64,000 nt of DNA from positions 224,161 to 288,160 of the forward strand of contig NW_022985205.1 in NCBI RefSeq assembly GCF_010093535.1, in the 5' to 3' direction. Origin of the DNA: Lindgomyces ingoldianus. Lineage: Eukaryota > Ascomycota > Dothideomycetes > Pleosporales > Lindgomycetaceae. The notes below the pieces were generated by a model that had not been told where the DNA came from, did no database searches, and saw only the letters and a list, made by a program, of their open reading frames with translations. The translations under genes were made by a program, and so were the position numbers. Positions 1 through 10,110 of this stretch are shown here, one piece after another; positions within the stretch are counted from its first letter, which is position 1; each line of letters begins with the position of its first letter.

Positions 1-430
1 TTTGGCGTGGTTGTTTAAGAGAGAGGAAGGTAAAGAGTGGGATTAAAGATGAGGGGCTACATAACCCAAGAATGTGAAATTCAACCGGAATAAGAAGAGA
101 TAAGAAGGAGAGAATTTATGCTGTGAAGCCTCCCATTGTGATGGTGAAACCGCAAGGCACCCTATGACATCACACAAGCGACTGTATCTCTTCTATGCTG
201 GATGACCATTCTCAAAGTGAGCAGGGCTTGAAAGATGCCGCAGCATTATTTCTGCAGGATTTAGGACATAATATCTTGTTTAAGCCGATTTACATTTCAC
301 GGTAAAATCTCTCCTACAGACAAAATATAAAGACTTTGCCAAGTGCGCCAAGTGCGCCACATGCAAATTGAGCGCGACGAGCCCCTACCCCACCGCCCAA
401 CACCTAACTCCTCTTCGCCGCAGACCAAAT
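1..430. other. Non-coding left edge
   Basis: I see no convincing coding frame here. The open frames start at non-ATG codons or run antisense to the neighbouring secreted-protein gene. The stretch is probably the 3' flank of that minus-strand gene. A short tandem (aagtgcgcc twice, near 340-358) is the only local repeat seen. Confidence 0.5.
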
Positions 431-769
431 TCAACACCTTCCATCAACTCCTCGGTTATCACAAGTCGGGATAATGCTCGTGGTGTAGGAGGTGCAGCTA
501 CTCTCATACGTTTGTGTAGTGATTGTACTCGTCATTTCGACAACGGTGTAGACCGGACTGTACCAGAGGGAGGTCGTCGTGAAGACAATTGTTGCAGTCG
601 GAAAGCATGCTGAAGTCGCGAAGAATGAAGGCGTTGGGATGAAGGCGGTAGTCATCGCCAGATCTGTTGCAATGGCTTCGACAGAAGGCTGTACGGCATC
701 GGGGCCTCGAGGCATGGCAAGGGCAGAAGCACTCGATAGAAGGGCTGCCGTGAGAGAAATGATCTTCAT
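431..769 (-). CDS. Small secreted protein (hypothetical, effector-like)
   Basis: A single-exon ORF of 112 residues starts at an ATG (769-767). Residues 1-18 look like a signal peptide: Met-Lys, a hydrophobic core rich in Leu and Ala, and an ALA-type cleavage site. The mature part is short and rich in Thr and Ser, with four cysteines (SAC, SSC, PTC and the C-terminal residue). That composition is common in secreted fungal cell-surface or effector-like proteins, but I recognise no family. A TATAAAA motif lies about 165 bp upstream on the same strand. The overlapping plus-strand frames lack good starts and look like shadows. The function is unknown, and the secreted status is inferred from the leader only. 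Confidence 0.6.
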   Translation of the reverse strand: MKIISLTAALLSSASALAMPRGPDAVQPSVEAIATDLAMTTAFIPTPSFFATSACFPTATIVFTTTSLWYSPVYTVVEMTSTITTQTYESSCTSYTTSIIPTCDNRGVDGRC

Positions 770-2095
770 TGGGATAAATGAAGAGGTTGAATTAGGGAAG
801 GTTTGAAGTTAAAAGAAGGACGCGAGGTGATCAAATTGGCTGGAATGAATTTGACGAAATGAATGACAGACTTGCTGAGAAAATTTGAAGGAAAGACTAG
901 TATTGGCAAGCTCATACAGCGGTGCTATCAAGTTGTTTTATACTTCTCCTTGTGACTTCGAGGCGGCTAAAGAGAGGGCAACCCCGGTCCTCCAAGACAG
1001 TGAATTCGAATTAGCTGTCCGAGCTAGTAGCATCTAGCTCCAGTACCAAGAAATCTAGCCTAGGAGTAAATGAGTGAGCGAAGTTAAGGACGACGACAAT
1101 AGGGCTGTGGCTTGAAGAGGGCTAAGGTAGTCTGGGGATTCCGGACCACTCGTTGGAAAGCGGCTTTGTGCTCGGTCGATGATTGGGCCAGAATGCGGCT
1201 GAAGTCACCAGCGAAGCTGAAGCTCATCGTCCACCCCGACATCCAGAATGGAGAAAACTTGCTAAGGCACATGGGGCTGAGAGTTCTGATTGAGATTCTT
1301 AACATCTTGAAATGCGTCGTGGGATGGAGGGTTGAAGGGGAACAGGGGGCCCTCGATGCTATCCACGCCATCACAAATAGAGAGCGGTACCACAACTCTA
1401 ATTGCTCTGTTTGAAACTGTTGACAGTAGGAAGCCCTCTCCTGTCTCTGTGGCGTTCGCGGTGTGACCTTTTGACATGAAGTTAGCTCTCGTGTACAAAG
1501 ACTGTAGAGCCTATCTTCATATCAGCCGCTTTGACAAGCATTGTAGCTCAATAATGGAAGGGTATGAAAGAGACCCGATACATTATCGCAAGTCGGGATG
1601 AGAGAACGACGGTGTTTATGACGGGAGTGGTGTGAAAGAAGTGTGAGAAGCTTCGAAGAGGTTGAAAGGTGTCGGATGATCCTTATCGATATCGCGAGGA
1701 GTCGACCAATCAGCGTCAAGCGCAGCCGCATCACAGCCAGAGCCTCGCAGCCCTCGCAGAACTCTTCAACTTCACCCACTTCATCTACACCCAGCATGGC
1801 CATCTTAACCTTGTCTAAGAAACTCCTCATGATGGAGAGAGGCTCAAATGAAGCATCAAAGCAGATCTCGAGATCGTGGGGCTTTGAGACGTCTATTGAC
1901 GTCATCCCCCGCTCGAGAGGTAAACCGTTGAGTTTCATCATCACCAGACCTCCCTCCTCTTCAAGATCACTCCACCATTCCACCATAGCCCGTGACACAA
2001 CTAGTCTTCCACGTAGATAAATACCGCCTCTTGTCAACTTCATGAACCACTTTAGCAACACCACAAAAGAAACCACCAGCACTAATAATCCCAAC
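770..2095. other. Interval with only weak, competing ORFs
   Basis: Several overlapping open frames occur and none is decisive. The most protein-like starts at the minus-strand ATG at 2099 and runs to 1522. It would encode a hydrophobic N-terminal segment (near MLGLLVLVVSF) followed by an acidic soluble part of about 150 residues. Its start would abut the start of the plus-strand repeat-protein gene, so the two would share one CATG palindrome. A roughly 100-residue frame on each strand between 1084 and 1414 is equally ambiguous. I recognise no domain in any of them and do not call a gene here. Confidence 0.35.
936..942 (-). promoter_or_regulatory. TATA-like box upstream of the secreted-protein ORF
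   Basis: Read on the minus strand this is TATAAAA, about 167 bp upstream of the ATG at 769. This is a plausible spacing for a fungal core promoter. It is a sequence match only. Confidence 0.3.
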
Positions 2096-2500
2096 ATGGG
2101 CCAACTTAACTCGAAATTGGGCTCCGGCGCTGAGCAGGACCGGTACGGCTCGCACTTTGGAGTTGGCCATGATGGCATCGAGAAAATGAAACACGTCGCC
2201 GAATTCAAAGGAACTGGGGCCGAGCAAGAGCGTTATGAGAGCCACTTTGGCCTTGATCAAGACAAGGTTAAGGCCGCGACGCACGACCTCCTACACCGAA
2301 ATGGATCAGGCGCTGAGCAAGACCGATACGAGGGACACTTCGGCCTCGGCGCTGATGGGGTCGAGAGAGCCAAACAACTCGCAAGCATGAAGGGTGTGGG
2401 CGCTGAGCAAGTATGTGCTCTCCGGTTTCTAACGTAACTCGTCTCACGTGCACTATAGGATCGGTATGGGGCGCACTTCAGTCTCGACCGAAGAAGTTAA
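2096..2500 (+). CDS. Tandem GAEQ-(D/E)-RY repeat protein, hypothetical
   Basis: Two exons (2096-2410 and 2459-2500) flank a 48-bp intron with GTATGT, an internal CTAAC branch site and a TAG acceptor. They give 118 residues. The protein is almost entirely about four copies of a roughly 32-residue unit: GAEQ, then Asp/Glu-Arg-Tyr, then (G/E)xHF(G/S), then a charged linker. The last unit is cut short just after the repeated HF motif and is completed only across the splice, which supports the intron. I chose the ATG at 2096 because the upstream sequence (AATCCCAACATGG) looks like a 5' leader; the ATG at 2042 is in frame and would add 18 residues. With the 2096 start the N terminus is MGQLNS, which fits an N-myristoylation signal (inference). 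I recognise no named family. Confidence 0.7.
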
Positions 2501-3334
2501 GTCTGAAAATCTGTCGAACCAATGCAGAAGAGCGTCAAGGAGAATTCTCAGAAGAAATAAGCCCTTAGCTTCACCTAGGGCGAATGAGACACGGCTGGAC
2601 ACGACCCCCACACTACCCAATGTACAACAAAATTCAGAACTGCTCTGAACTCCAAATTTTAAACGAACTCCAAACAAATTTCTTTGCCTTAAAGCCTCCG
2701 TTAACCGCTTGTGCATTTCTTGGTGTCAAATTGCAGGTCAACCACAAAACTCTGCCCACCAATATGTACCTGCAGTCTCCTAGAAGGCCCACTTCCCTCC
2801 GCGGGTCAAATCCCGCAACCGGCCGGACTATCTGCAGGAACTAATTTTTGACAGCTATTTTTGATGCTTTTCTTACGTTTTACAAACTTTTCCGGTCAGA
2901 TTTATTGCTCAGTCAGCTCCATGACATGCAGTTCATCTAATTCGACCAATCAGCGCTGAAGTCGTACCTCCATATCCTGCACAGAATTCTCTGCGGTGCC
3001 TCACCAAAGCGGTAATGTTCCCCTGATATGGAACATAATTCCCCAGATGAGCTCAGAATAAGCTATCATCTTCCAGGAAAAGATTTTCGCTAGCTTTCAG
3101 CCACTACCGTTTTCCCCATACATGCCATCTCGTGCCTACTCTTGGAAGATGGAGTCAGCTTCATATCCAGATCCGCCCCTCATTCGACTCTGGAGGAGAC
3201 GTAACTGACAAATGCAAAGTGCCTTTCTATTCCTGGGTTGCATGACCACCATTTACACATGGCGTGAAGCAAAGCTGGAATGTATGTCAAATAAAGGCAA
3301 TTGATAACTCAGGGCTCCAACTCTCCATCCATCA
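2501..3334. other. Intergenic, with a tRNA-3'-end-like fragment
   Basis: No coding frame is supported. At about 2799-2816 there is a short hairpin of T-arm type (GCGGGTCAAATCCCGC), followed by an ACCGGCC that could be half of an acceptor stem. No matching 5' half is present within 100 bp upstream, so this is at most a tRNA or SINE fragment. The rest looks like ordinary non-repeated DNA leading into the promoter of the next gene. Confidence 0.4.
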
Positions 3335-3340
3335 TATAAG
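3335..3340 (+). promoter_or_regulatory. TATA-like box of the secreted-protein gene at 3449
   Basis: TATAAG lies about 110 bp before the ATG. It is followed by a C/T- and CA-rich leader that ends ACCATCACCACCATG, a typical fungal start context. Confidence 0.4.
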
Positions 3341-3448
3341 AATGGTTGCCCTCCCGAACGAGAACTAACTCCTCACGGCTGAAGTGCTACCCCTATCAAG
3401 AACACCAACGATCCTCTCCAATCTTCGACAACCATCACCATCACCACC

Positions 3449-3859
3449 ATGAAGCTCACACTCGTTCTAAGTTCTCTCCTCATCACCCTTGCTACCGCTG
3501 CCCCTCTCGAAGCCCGAGCCGGTAAGCTCACCCCTTTCCTTTCCTCCCCACGGTCTAACCCCCCAGGCACGATCCGCGTCCAGATGTCAAACGACGCAAC
3601 CGACACCGCAGTGCAAGCCAACATCAACGCAAACGGCAGCAAGGCTAGCATCAAATCGGCATTTGGCAATCTCGGCAATCCCGTGCAAGCAAACCGTGCG
3701 TTCATCGTCTCTGGGTCTGGTTCCTGCAAGGTGTTCTCGGATGCTGCAGCTACGAAGCAGGTTGGAGGAACGCTGAATTCAAATGGGAATAATGTGGATT
3801 TGACGGGTGGGAAAGGGGGTGTGGTGAATTTGAATAACGGGGTTATTGTTTGTCAGTGA
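3449..3859 (+). CDS. Small secreted protein of a common ascomycete type
   Basis: The ORF begins with a clear signal peptide (MKLTLVLSSLLITLATA, then APLEARAG). An intron of 45 bp (3522-3566; GTAAGC, a CTAAC branch site, CCAG) is a multiple of three and contains no stop, so the frame is open with or without it. Splicing joins RAG to TIRVQMSND, which reads naturally and gives about 121 residues. The mature protein is rich in Asn, Gly and Val and has two cysteines (SCKVF and the VCQ end) that could form one disulfide. This layout resembles small secreted proteins annotated widely in ascomycetes without a known role. It is probably extracellular; no enzymatic motif is visible. Confidence 0.75.
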   Translation: MKLTLVLSSLLITLATAAPLEARAGKLTPFLSSPRSNPPGTIRVQMSNDATDTAVQANINANGSKASIKSAFGNLGNPVQANRAFIVSGSGSCKVFSDAAATKQVGGTLNSNGNNVDLTGGKGGVVNLNNGVIVCQ

Positions 3860-4333
3860 GCGGGATCTGGTTGGTTTTTGGGGTGTCCACCATTGCATCA
3901 GCTATGACTGTTGGGCTTTTGAGTTCCTCCTAACTCTATTTTCGGGATGGACATGTGATTTCCCAAATGCATGTCACCTTCCCAAACGAAGTTCCCGGGA
4001 ACATAAACCTCAGAATCTTGGCACAATTCCTGAAAGATATGTATCACCAAGACCGTTCAAGTATACGATCTGTGAGAAATCCAATTTACCTTACATTTTA
4101 ACAAAACTTCGTCCGTCTAAATAGTCTCAATATTGCATGTATGAGTACGCCGTATCTATCGCATCTCTAGTCTAACAATGGGCTCACCTCCACGTTCCGA
4201 CTTCGTCCGATAGGCATCACCATTCCTTCGGCCTTGTTTAGTCGTTTGTTAGAATCCTCCATCTCTCAAAAAATCAAATCAGGAAATCCACACTGATGAC
4301 ATTTCGCCGCGGAAATTCCCTCAGCTCCACTTA
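3860..4333. other. Intergenic between secreted-protein gene and hAT element
   Basis: This holds the 3' flank of the secreted-protein gene and non-repeated DNA up to the hAT target site. An open frame at 3846-4124 has no ATG start and no recognisable product. The base composition is normal up to the transposon edge. Confidence 0.5.
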
Positions 4334-4341
4334 GTTCTCTC
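4334..4341. repeat. Left 8-bp target-site duplication of the hAT element
   Basis: GTTCTCTC lies directly before the element end CAGACTTGG. The identical octamer recurs at 7417-7424 directly after the other end. Eight bases is the duplication length typical of hAT transposons. Confidence 0.85.
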
Positions 4342-7300
4342 CAGACTTGGCAACAATTAAGTCAACTTGTTAACTTAACTTAATTAACTTAATAGTATTA
4401 AGTTAATTAAGTTAAGCATAGAAGCTAAATTTATTAAGTTAATTAAGCAAATCTTGCTTACTTAATTAACTTAATTAACAGACTTAATAAGCTGCAATAT
4501 TATAGGTTTTACTAGGGGATTACTAAAGGTTACAGTATCTTCTAGTACGTAGAGTAGTAAATTCTAGTTACAGCTACTAAGGTAGTACCTTACTGCCTAC
4601 CTAATAGAGCTTAGCGTCTTCTATTCTGCTAACATAAAAGCTTACTGCCTACTTAGTAGAGCTTAGTGCCTATTTAAACTTATTATAACTTTAACATGTT
4701 ATCTTGCCTACTTTACTAACACTTATCTCTATTAATACTAATACCCTCTTTATTAATATAGCGTTGCCTAATTATATAGAGGGCATAAATAGTAACTTTA
4801 TCTAAGTTTTTAGCTAGCAGCTTAAAAGCATAGTGTTATAAACTATTTTTAAAGATAGCGCTACTAATATAGCTACTAACACATTACTAAAGCTTAACGC
4901 TAATAAAAGCTTTATAAGTAAGTTATAATTAACTACTAATAGTAATATTAATAATAATAATAATAATAATTATAATAGCATTAACTAGCTATGCTTATTA
5001 AGTTATTATAAGCTACCCTACACACTAAAGCGCAGTTAAAAGAGCTAGGTTTAGCAATATAGATATTGCCTTTAGCATTAAAAGCAACAACGCCTATATT
5101 AGCTTTACTATTACTACTATACTTATAAGTAACTTAATAGCTTTTATTAAGCTAATTTATTAACTATATTAATTACACGCTATTTTAGAGAGCATAAAGC
5201 TAGCTATAGCATTAATAAGAACAGCAAAAAGTCTACTTACTGCGTTATAATAACATCCTCTACATAATCCTCTCTACTTGCCTATATCTATTATAAAGGC
5301 TTTAAAGTATTATAAAGTGTTACTAATTTTATTATATTAAGCTTTTTATATATAACTTTTTTATAGTTAGTACTTAATTAAGTAGTAGCTAATAACTAGG
5401 CACTTTTTATAATTAAAGGCGCAGCTTTTTATAACATGTTATAGCAGGCTAACTTGTTAGCAGAGACAGAGCTTTAGAGATCCTATAATACCTTACAAGC
5501 CTATATAATTACTAAGTATAAGTCTTACATGCCTACTATTATTAATTACCTATGTAACGCGTAATTAGCTATTTATATCTTCTTTAATAATTAAATATTA
5601 ATAAGTAGTAAATAAGTGTTAATAAGTATTTATATCTACTACCTTAATAGTAATAGTAAGCCTTATAATTATGTATTAAGCCTACCTTTATTAATAGGCT
5701 AGCATATAGGTGTTAATATTACTACTGTTATTAATACTATACTTAAAAGCTTTAAGATATCTGTGTGTAACTTAGGCTACTTTATCTTTAATAATGCTAC
5801 TAATAATAACACTACTATTAACACCCTAGCTATTAAATACAGCTTTAACGCCTATTATTAACGCCTATGTTATGCCTACTATATAATTAATTTTACTACC
5901 TAATAAATTATATTTAGTAAAGATTAAAAAGTGTTTAATAACATAAAAAAGCACTTAAATAATAAGGCAGCTTTTTTTAATAAGTAGTAGTAGGTAGGCC
6001 CTTTAGGTGTTCTAATTAATGTTATTACCTTTATCTATACACTGCAAGCTTACTAGCTTCTTAAATAATGCTAGGTAGCCTACAACACTTAATTAAATAG
6101 TAATAGTAAGGTAAAGACACTAAAGATTATTAAGCTAGTAAAAATAAAATAAAACTTTTATTATAATTATTTTTTACACATACTTAAGCTTTATATGCTT
6201 TTTAATAACTATATTAACTATAAGCTTATTAAGTACTAATACTAAAGCACTTATTAACACTTATAACTACTTAATCTTAAGCAGTGTTACTTTATCTAAA
6301 AGAATAGCCTTAGTGTAAAAAATTAGGCAATAATTATAAAGTATTATAAAATTTTATAACTCTTTAAAAAGGCTACTATTTGTATAGAGAGCAGAGGCGT
6401 AGCTAGTATGTTAAAAGTAATATAGAAAGTTTTACCTACGCTTACCTAGCTTTTTACTACCCTTAATAATATGCTTTATTAATATAATAATGTTAACTTT
6501 AACAATATTAATACTTTAAAAGACTATATAAAAGCTACTTATAATATAGCTTATATAAAGATCTATAAGTATCTGCATAAGTTAAAGAATACTCTAGTAT
6601 ATTACACAGCCTACTGTCTCTACCTGCGCATAAAAGGCTACATAAATAAAGTGTAAAAAGTGCCTTATAATTATAATAAAAAGCTTTATATAGGGCCTTA
6701 CTTTTATAAAGGCTAGCTAGATAATTACTACATTAGCTTTTAACACTTATAAGTAGAGTTTAAAGATGCTACCTCTCTAATTAGTACGCTAGAGCTACTA
6801 CTAAAGAAGGCGTGTACTAGGCTGTCTAAAAGCTAGTTAGACTTTATAAGAGCTACTTTATAAAGTAATAACACACACTTATTTTTTTACTATAATAAGT
6901 TTAAGTAGTAGATAATTAAGTTACTTATACTAAAAAAGTCTCTATTTACACGCAATCTAATTATCTACTAGATTAGAAAAGCTAACAAGTACTCTATCTT
7001 ATTATGCTTTACTTTTATAGTCCTTAGTATCTCTGCTATAGCTACTAACTATAAGAGGACTTTTTCTAAATTAGGTAATTTATTAAAGATAAAATAATTA
7101 TGCATAAAAGTAGATCTCTTATCTACTTTATAATTACTATGTAGCTAGAAGCGCCTTAGCTTAAAGCCTATAACAGCATTAAACAGTCCCTATAATAACA
7201 GTATTTTTTCTAAAGAGCTTAAGACTATCTATAATATCTATAGTTAATTTAATACACTGTAACTACGCTGTAAAGCTATTAATTAAGTTAAGTTAATTAA

Positions 7301-7416
7301 TTAAGCTAGCCTTTTTTAGGGCTATTAAGTTAATTAAGTTAAGCAAAAGCTGCTAAATCTGTTAATTAATTAAGCTATTTACCTTAACTTGATTGACTTG
7401 ATTGTTGCCAACTCTA
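4342..7416 (+). mobile_element. Complete RIP-degraded hAT DNA transposon (3,075 bp)
   Basis: The element is bounded by terminal inverted repeats. The left end reads CAGACTTGGCAACAATTAAG, and the right end on the minus strand reads TAGAGTTGGCAACAATCAAG. Both ends sit inside an 8-bp GTTCTCTC duplication. Subterminal arrays of TTAAGTTAATTAAG-type motifs fill about 4360-4490 and 7264-7400. At the outermost right end the same motif survives as TCAAGTCAATCAAG, so the inner copies look like its CpA-to-TpA RIP products. The interior is extremely TpA-rich with stops in all frames. Near the right end a hAT-dimerisation-like signature can still be read on the plus strand. The element is therefore dead. 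An (AAT)n run sits near 4948-4970. Confidence 0.9.
4500..7245 (+). pseudogene. hAT transposase remains
   Basis: Most of the frame is destroyed. Around 7031-7245 the plus strand reads a C-terminal hAT signature: KRTFSKLGNLLK, then a leucine-containing stretch, then LKPITALNSPYNNS. This resembles the ERxFS...GxLL...RS(W) block of the hAT dimerisation region, with the expected Glu and Arg/Trp codons changed in the RIP direction. The start and inner boundaries cannot be fixed. The orientation (+) follows from this block. Confidence 0.7.
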
Positions 7417-7424
7417 GTTCTCTC
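7417..7424. repeat. Right 8-bp target-site duplication of the hAT element
   Basis: GTTCTCTC, identical to 4334-4341, follows the terminal CCAACTCTA of the element. Confidence 0.85.
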
Positions 7425-7966
7425 ATTACCAGACTTCTTCACGACTTCACGGGGAGATGATACGTACTCTCTTGGTAACTGTAGCTGGTCGTGCCTATAA
7501 TTGCGGCCATGAAGACACCGCAGAAATCGAGAGTATGCTCATTGCAATATCTACCCTCGACGCTTCAGACACGGGTAAACAACCTCGTAGAAGCTAGTTG
7601 TCACCTCGAACAGCCTTTCCAATTGATTAGGAACCTGAATCTGGGTCAGATGTGGGAAGGCATCGACAATAAGTCGCCAGTTGAGGTTGCACACTTAAAG
7701 GAGGAAACCGGCCGTGATATGGGTCTTGAAGGCGTCGCTGCACTAGGTTTCGTACGGCTACCTTCATAGCCAAAACTCAGAAATAAACACAATTGAAATG
7801 CACTGGCGCATTTACAGAAACGGTGTAACTTAGTCGATTGAACGAGTCCGAACCTACACCTCTTGGAATCCTTGATACTGAATAAATGGCTACCGAGATT
7901 GACGTCTAGGAAATAGAAAGACTGTATTCAAGTCGGTTCGTGCGGTGGAGAGGGTGTGGCATAGTA
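7425..7966. other. Intergenic, 3' flank of the bZIP gene
   Basis: No supported gene. A 92-residue frame at 7491-7769 begins at a non-ATG codon and shows no domain or intron logic. The stretch probably holds the terminator region of the minus-strand bZIP gene. Confidence 0.5.
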
Positions 7967-9358
7967 TTAAGCAACGCTAATTACGGATGCCCTGAGAGCA
8001 TCGGGAATCGCTCCCCGAAGAACAGCTGGGCCATGGCCAAGGCATACTGATACCATAGCCACTTCCTGGAGGAACTTGGGTGTGCTTATAGTCAGAAGAC
8101 GCCGGGAATCCGTTCGGGTTTCACTAGAGGGTGCTGAGTGGTTATAGGTCGAATATTGGGTGAAGTCGCTTCCGGCAAAGAAAGAGTCGAAATTATAGGG
8201 ATTCTGGTAGGCTGAGATCCTTCCTTCTAACCCTGGTAACCTTGATGTATTGAAGCCCGCTACGTTTAGAGGAGGTAGAATTTCTCCATAAGGCATTGTG
8301 GTATCCGGAAAGCTTGCTAGCATGGAAATTGTCTGGAGGTTGAACTCGAAGGCACCAAGGCCCTGGAGGTAGCTTTTCAGATCAAAAGCCCCAACATAAT
8401 GGTCCTTTAAGGCGGGAGCGTACGGAATATAAAGGCCAGGCTGGTTCCCTTTACGCAAGTGGGGGAGAGACTGTATTGTAGGCTTACCCTCAACCTCGGA
8501 CGATGCACTAAACGTCGAGGTTGCAAACCCTAGGGAAGGTAGTTCGCTGACCCCAGGGCCAAGGTACCAGCGTATAATGAAGGACAGCTCTTCTTTTGTG
8601 AAATCAGTAAGGGCGTATTGGAACATGGACTGCGTAACATCGTGGGAGAACCCGTGAAGGCCTGGGTCGACAAGTGCATCGTAGGCGATTTGGAGCGAGC
8701 TCCGTATAACATCTACACCAAAACCAAATGACCGATAAGACAGCGATCGCGAAATGATGCTTGGTGGAACAACACGAGGAGCGATCGTCCATGGGCCGTA
8801 CGATAACCAACTATCTCCGAACTGTCGTCGATGAAGGAGAGGCCATATCGATGCCGCTTTCCAGCCAGTTGGTGGCCCTGCGTGTCTAGATGAGCGAGAA
8901 GCGAGCATGACCGAAGTTGGGGTGCGTCGGTCGAATTGTGCAAAGGTATTTTCGGACAGGCTGTGAAGCGCTTGAGCGTCTCGGTCGTTACCCTCTTCGT
9001 TCAATGTTGCAACTCGAGCTAATTCTACGAAAGTTTTTAAAGATTGTCGTAGTTGAGACACGATGCTGGAGTCGACGCGAATTATGTCGCTCTTCAATAA
9101 CGTCTCAGCGAGCCTGCTATGTTCAACGCTCATTCTCTCGATGACATCTCCCAGTTCTTTTATGCGCTCATCAATGGAAGCCGCATCAACCTGCTTGCGT
9201 GCCCGAAACGCATGCTGCGCTCGCCGGACACGCTCCCTGCGTTTCTGCGGCAAATTAGCGAAGAGTCAAATGGGAGAGACAGCACAAATTACCTCTGCGG
9301 CAACATCTCCATCGAACTCTTTGAGAGGTCGACCTCTTTTCTTCGTTGTTCTTTCCAT
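7967..9358 (-). CDS. bZIP transcription factor (fungal AP-1/Yap-like basic region)
   Basis: Two exons: 9293-9358 (22 codons) and 7967-9244, with a 48-bp intron (GTAATT ... CCGCAG) between them, give about 447 residues. The N terminus MERTTKKRGRP runs into the basic region KRRERVRRAQHAFRARK at residues 23-39. A heptad-like zipper follows (LGDVIERM, LAETLL). The basic region fits the fungal RxxQxAFRxRK class. The remaining 370 or so residues resemble the poorly characterised C-terminal regions of fungal bZIP factors. It should act in the nucleus as a DNA-binding dimer. The basic region only reads through if the short first exon is included, which decides the start. It is transcribed away from the dehydrogenase gene, and the two share a 752-bp intergenic region. 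Confidence 0.88.
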
Positions 9359-10110
9359 ATTTCCAACTGGTGTTAGAAGATGCAATCTGTCCTCGCTTTC
9401 GAGTCAGGCCAGTGACGACACGCTAATAAAGCTATTAACTATTGCACTGCTTTGATAATCAGTAGAAATGCGATTTGGGCTGCTCCATGCAACTCCTCAG
9501 ACGTAAGAACCTCATTGACCTGTGGCATTAGATCATATGCTGATTAATCCATTCACTTGTGTGATCAGTAATCTCGCTGCCAGCGCCACCTCTCCCAGGC
9601 ACTCCGGCCCGTTGTACTTCAGAAGCGATGGAACAAAACCTATTGATCAATGGCAGTGTCGTAAGCCGTTAAACAGAGGCTATGCTAGCCTTTTAGGTCA
9701 TGATTAGAGAGGAGAGGAGAGTATGGTGCGAGGTGATCAGAAAACCAACAGCACATGTCAACGATTTCGCTTCGCTCGGGCTACTCAGGCGATTTTAATA
9801 CTCTCCGACTCGCATCACCAATTCATACCTCAACCACTATTTTGAGAGATTTCGCCGCGGAAGGGTTATATTTCCCGTTGTAGATTTCTGATTATCAACA
9901 TGGCGGCTGCTTTGGAAGCAGATTCGGTGATAATCTCAATTCACCTCATTGTGCTGCCAATGAGGCTGGCACTCATGTGGGATATATATTCCTTCATTCA
10001 CAGCCTAATTCTTCTCTCTCCAGTCCTCCAGCCTCTATCTCTATTCTATTATTTCCTAAATTTACTCCAAACCACTCAATTCTTGTCTCAGATCTGCAAA
10101 TTTCAATATA
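9359..10110. promoter_or_regulatory. Shared divergent promoter region (bZIP / SDR)
   Basis: These 752 bp separate the start codons of the divergent bZIP and dehydrogenase genes. I see no coding frame with support. A GATATATATTCC stretch near 9980 and C/T-rich tracts close to the SDR ATG are plausible core-promoter features on the plus side. Co-regulation of the two genes is possible but not shown. Confidence 0.4.

Noticed and set aside
1522..2208. Minus-strand 228-codon frame as a membrane protein gene
   Set aside because: Its first ATGs lie inside the plus-strand repeat-protein gene, which is far better supported; kept only as a remark.
2765..2835. tRNA gene
   Set aside because: Only a T-arm-like hairpin and half of an acceptor stem are visible; no D arm, anticodon arm or complementary 5' end.
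8530..9455. Multiple open frames on both strands overlapping the bZIP gene
   Set aside because: They are shadows of the bZIP coding sequence; only the minus frame gives the basic region and zipper.
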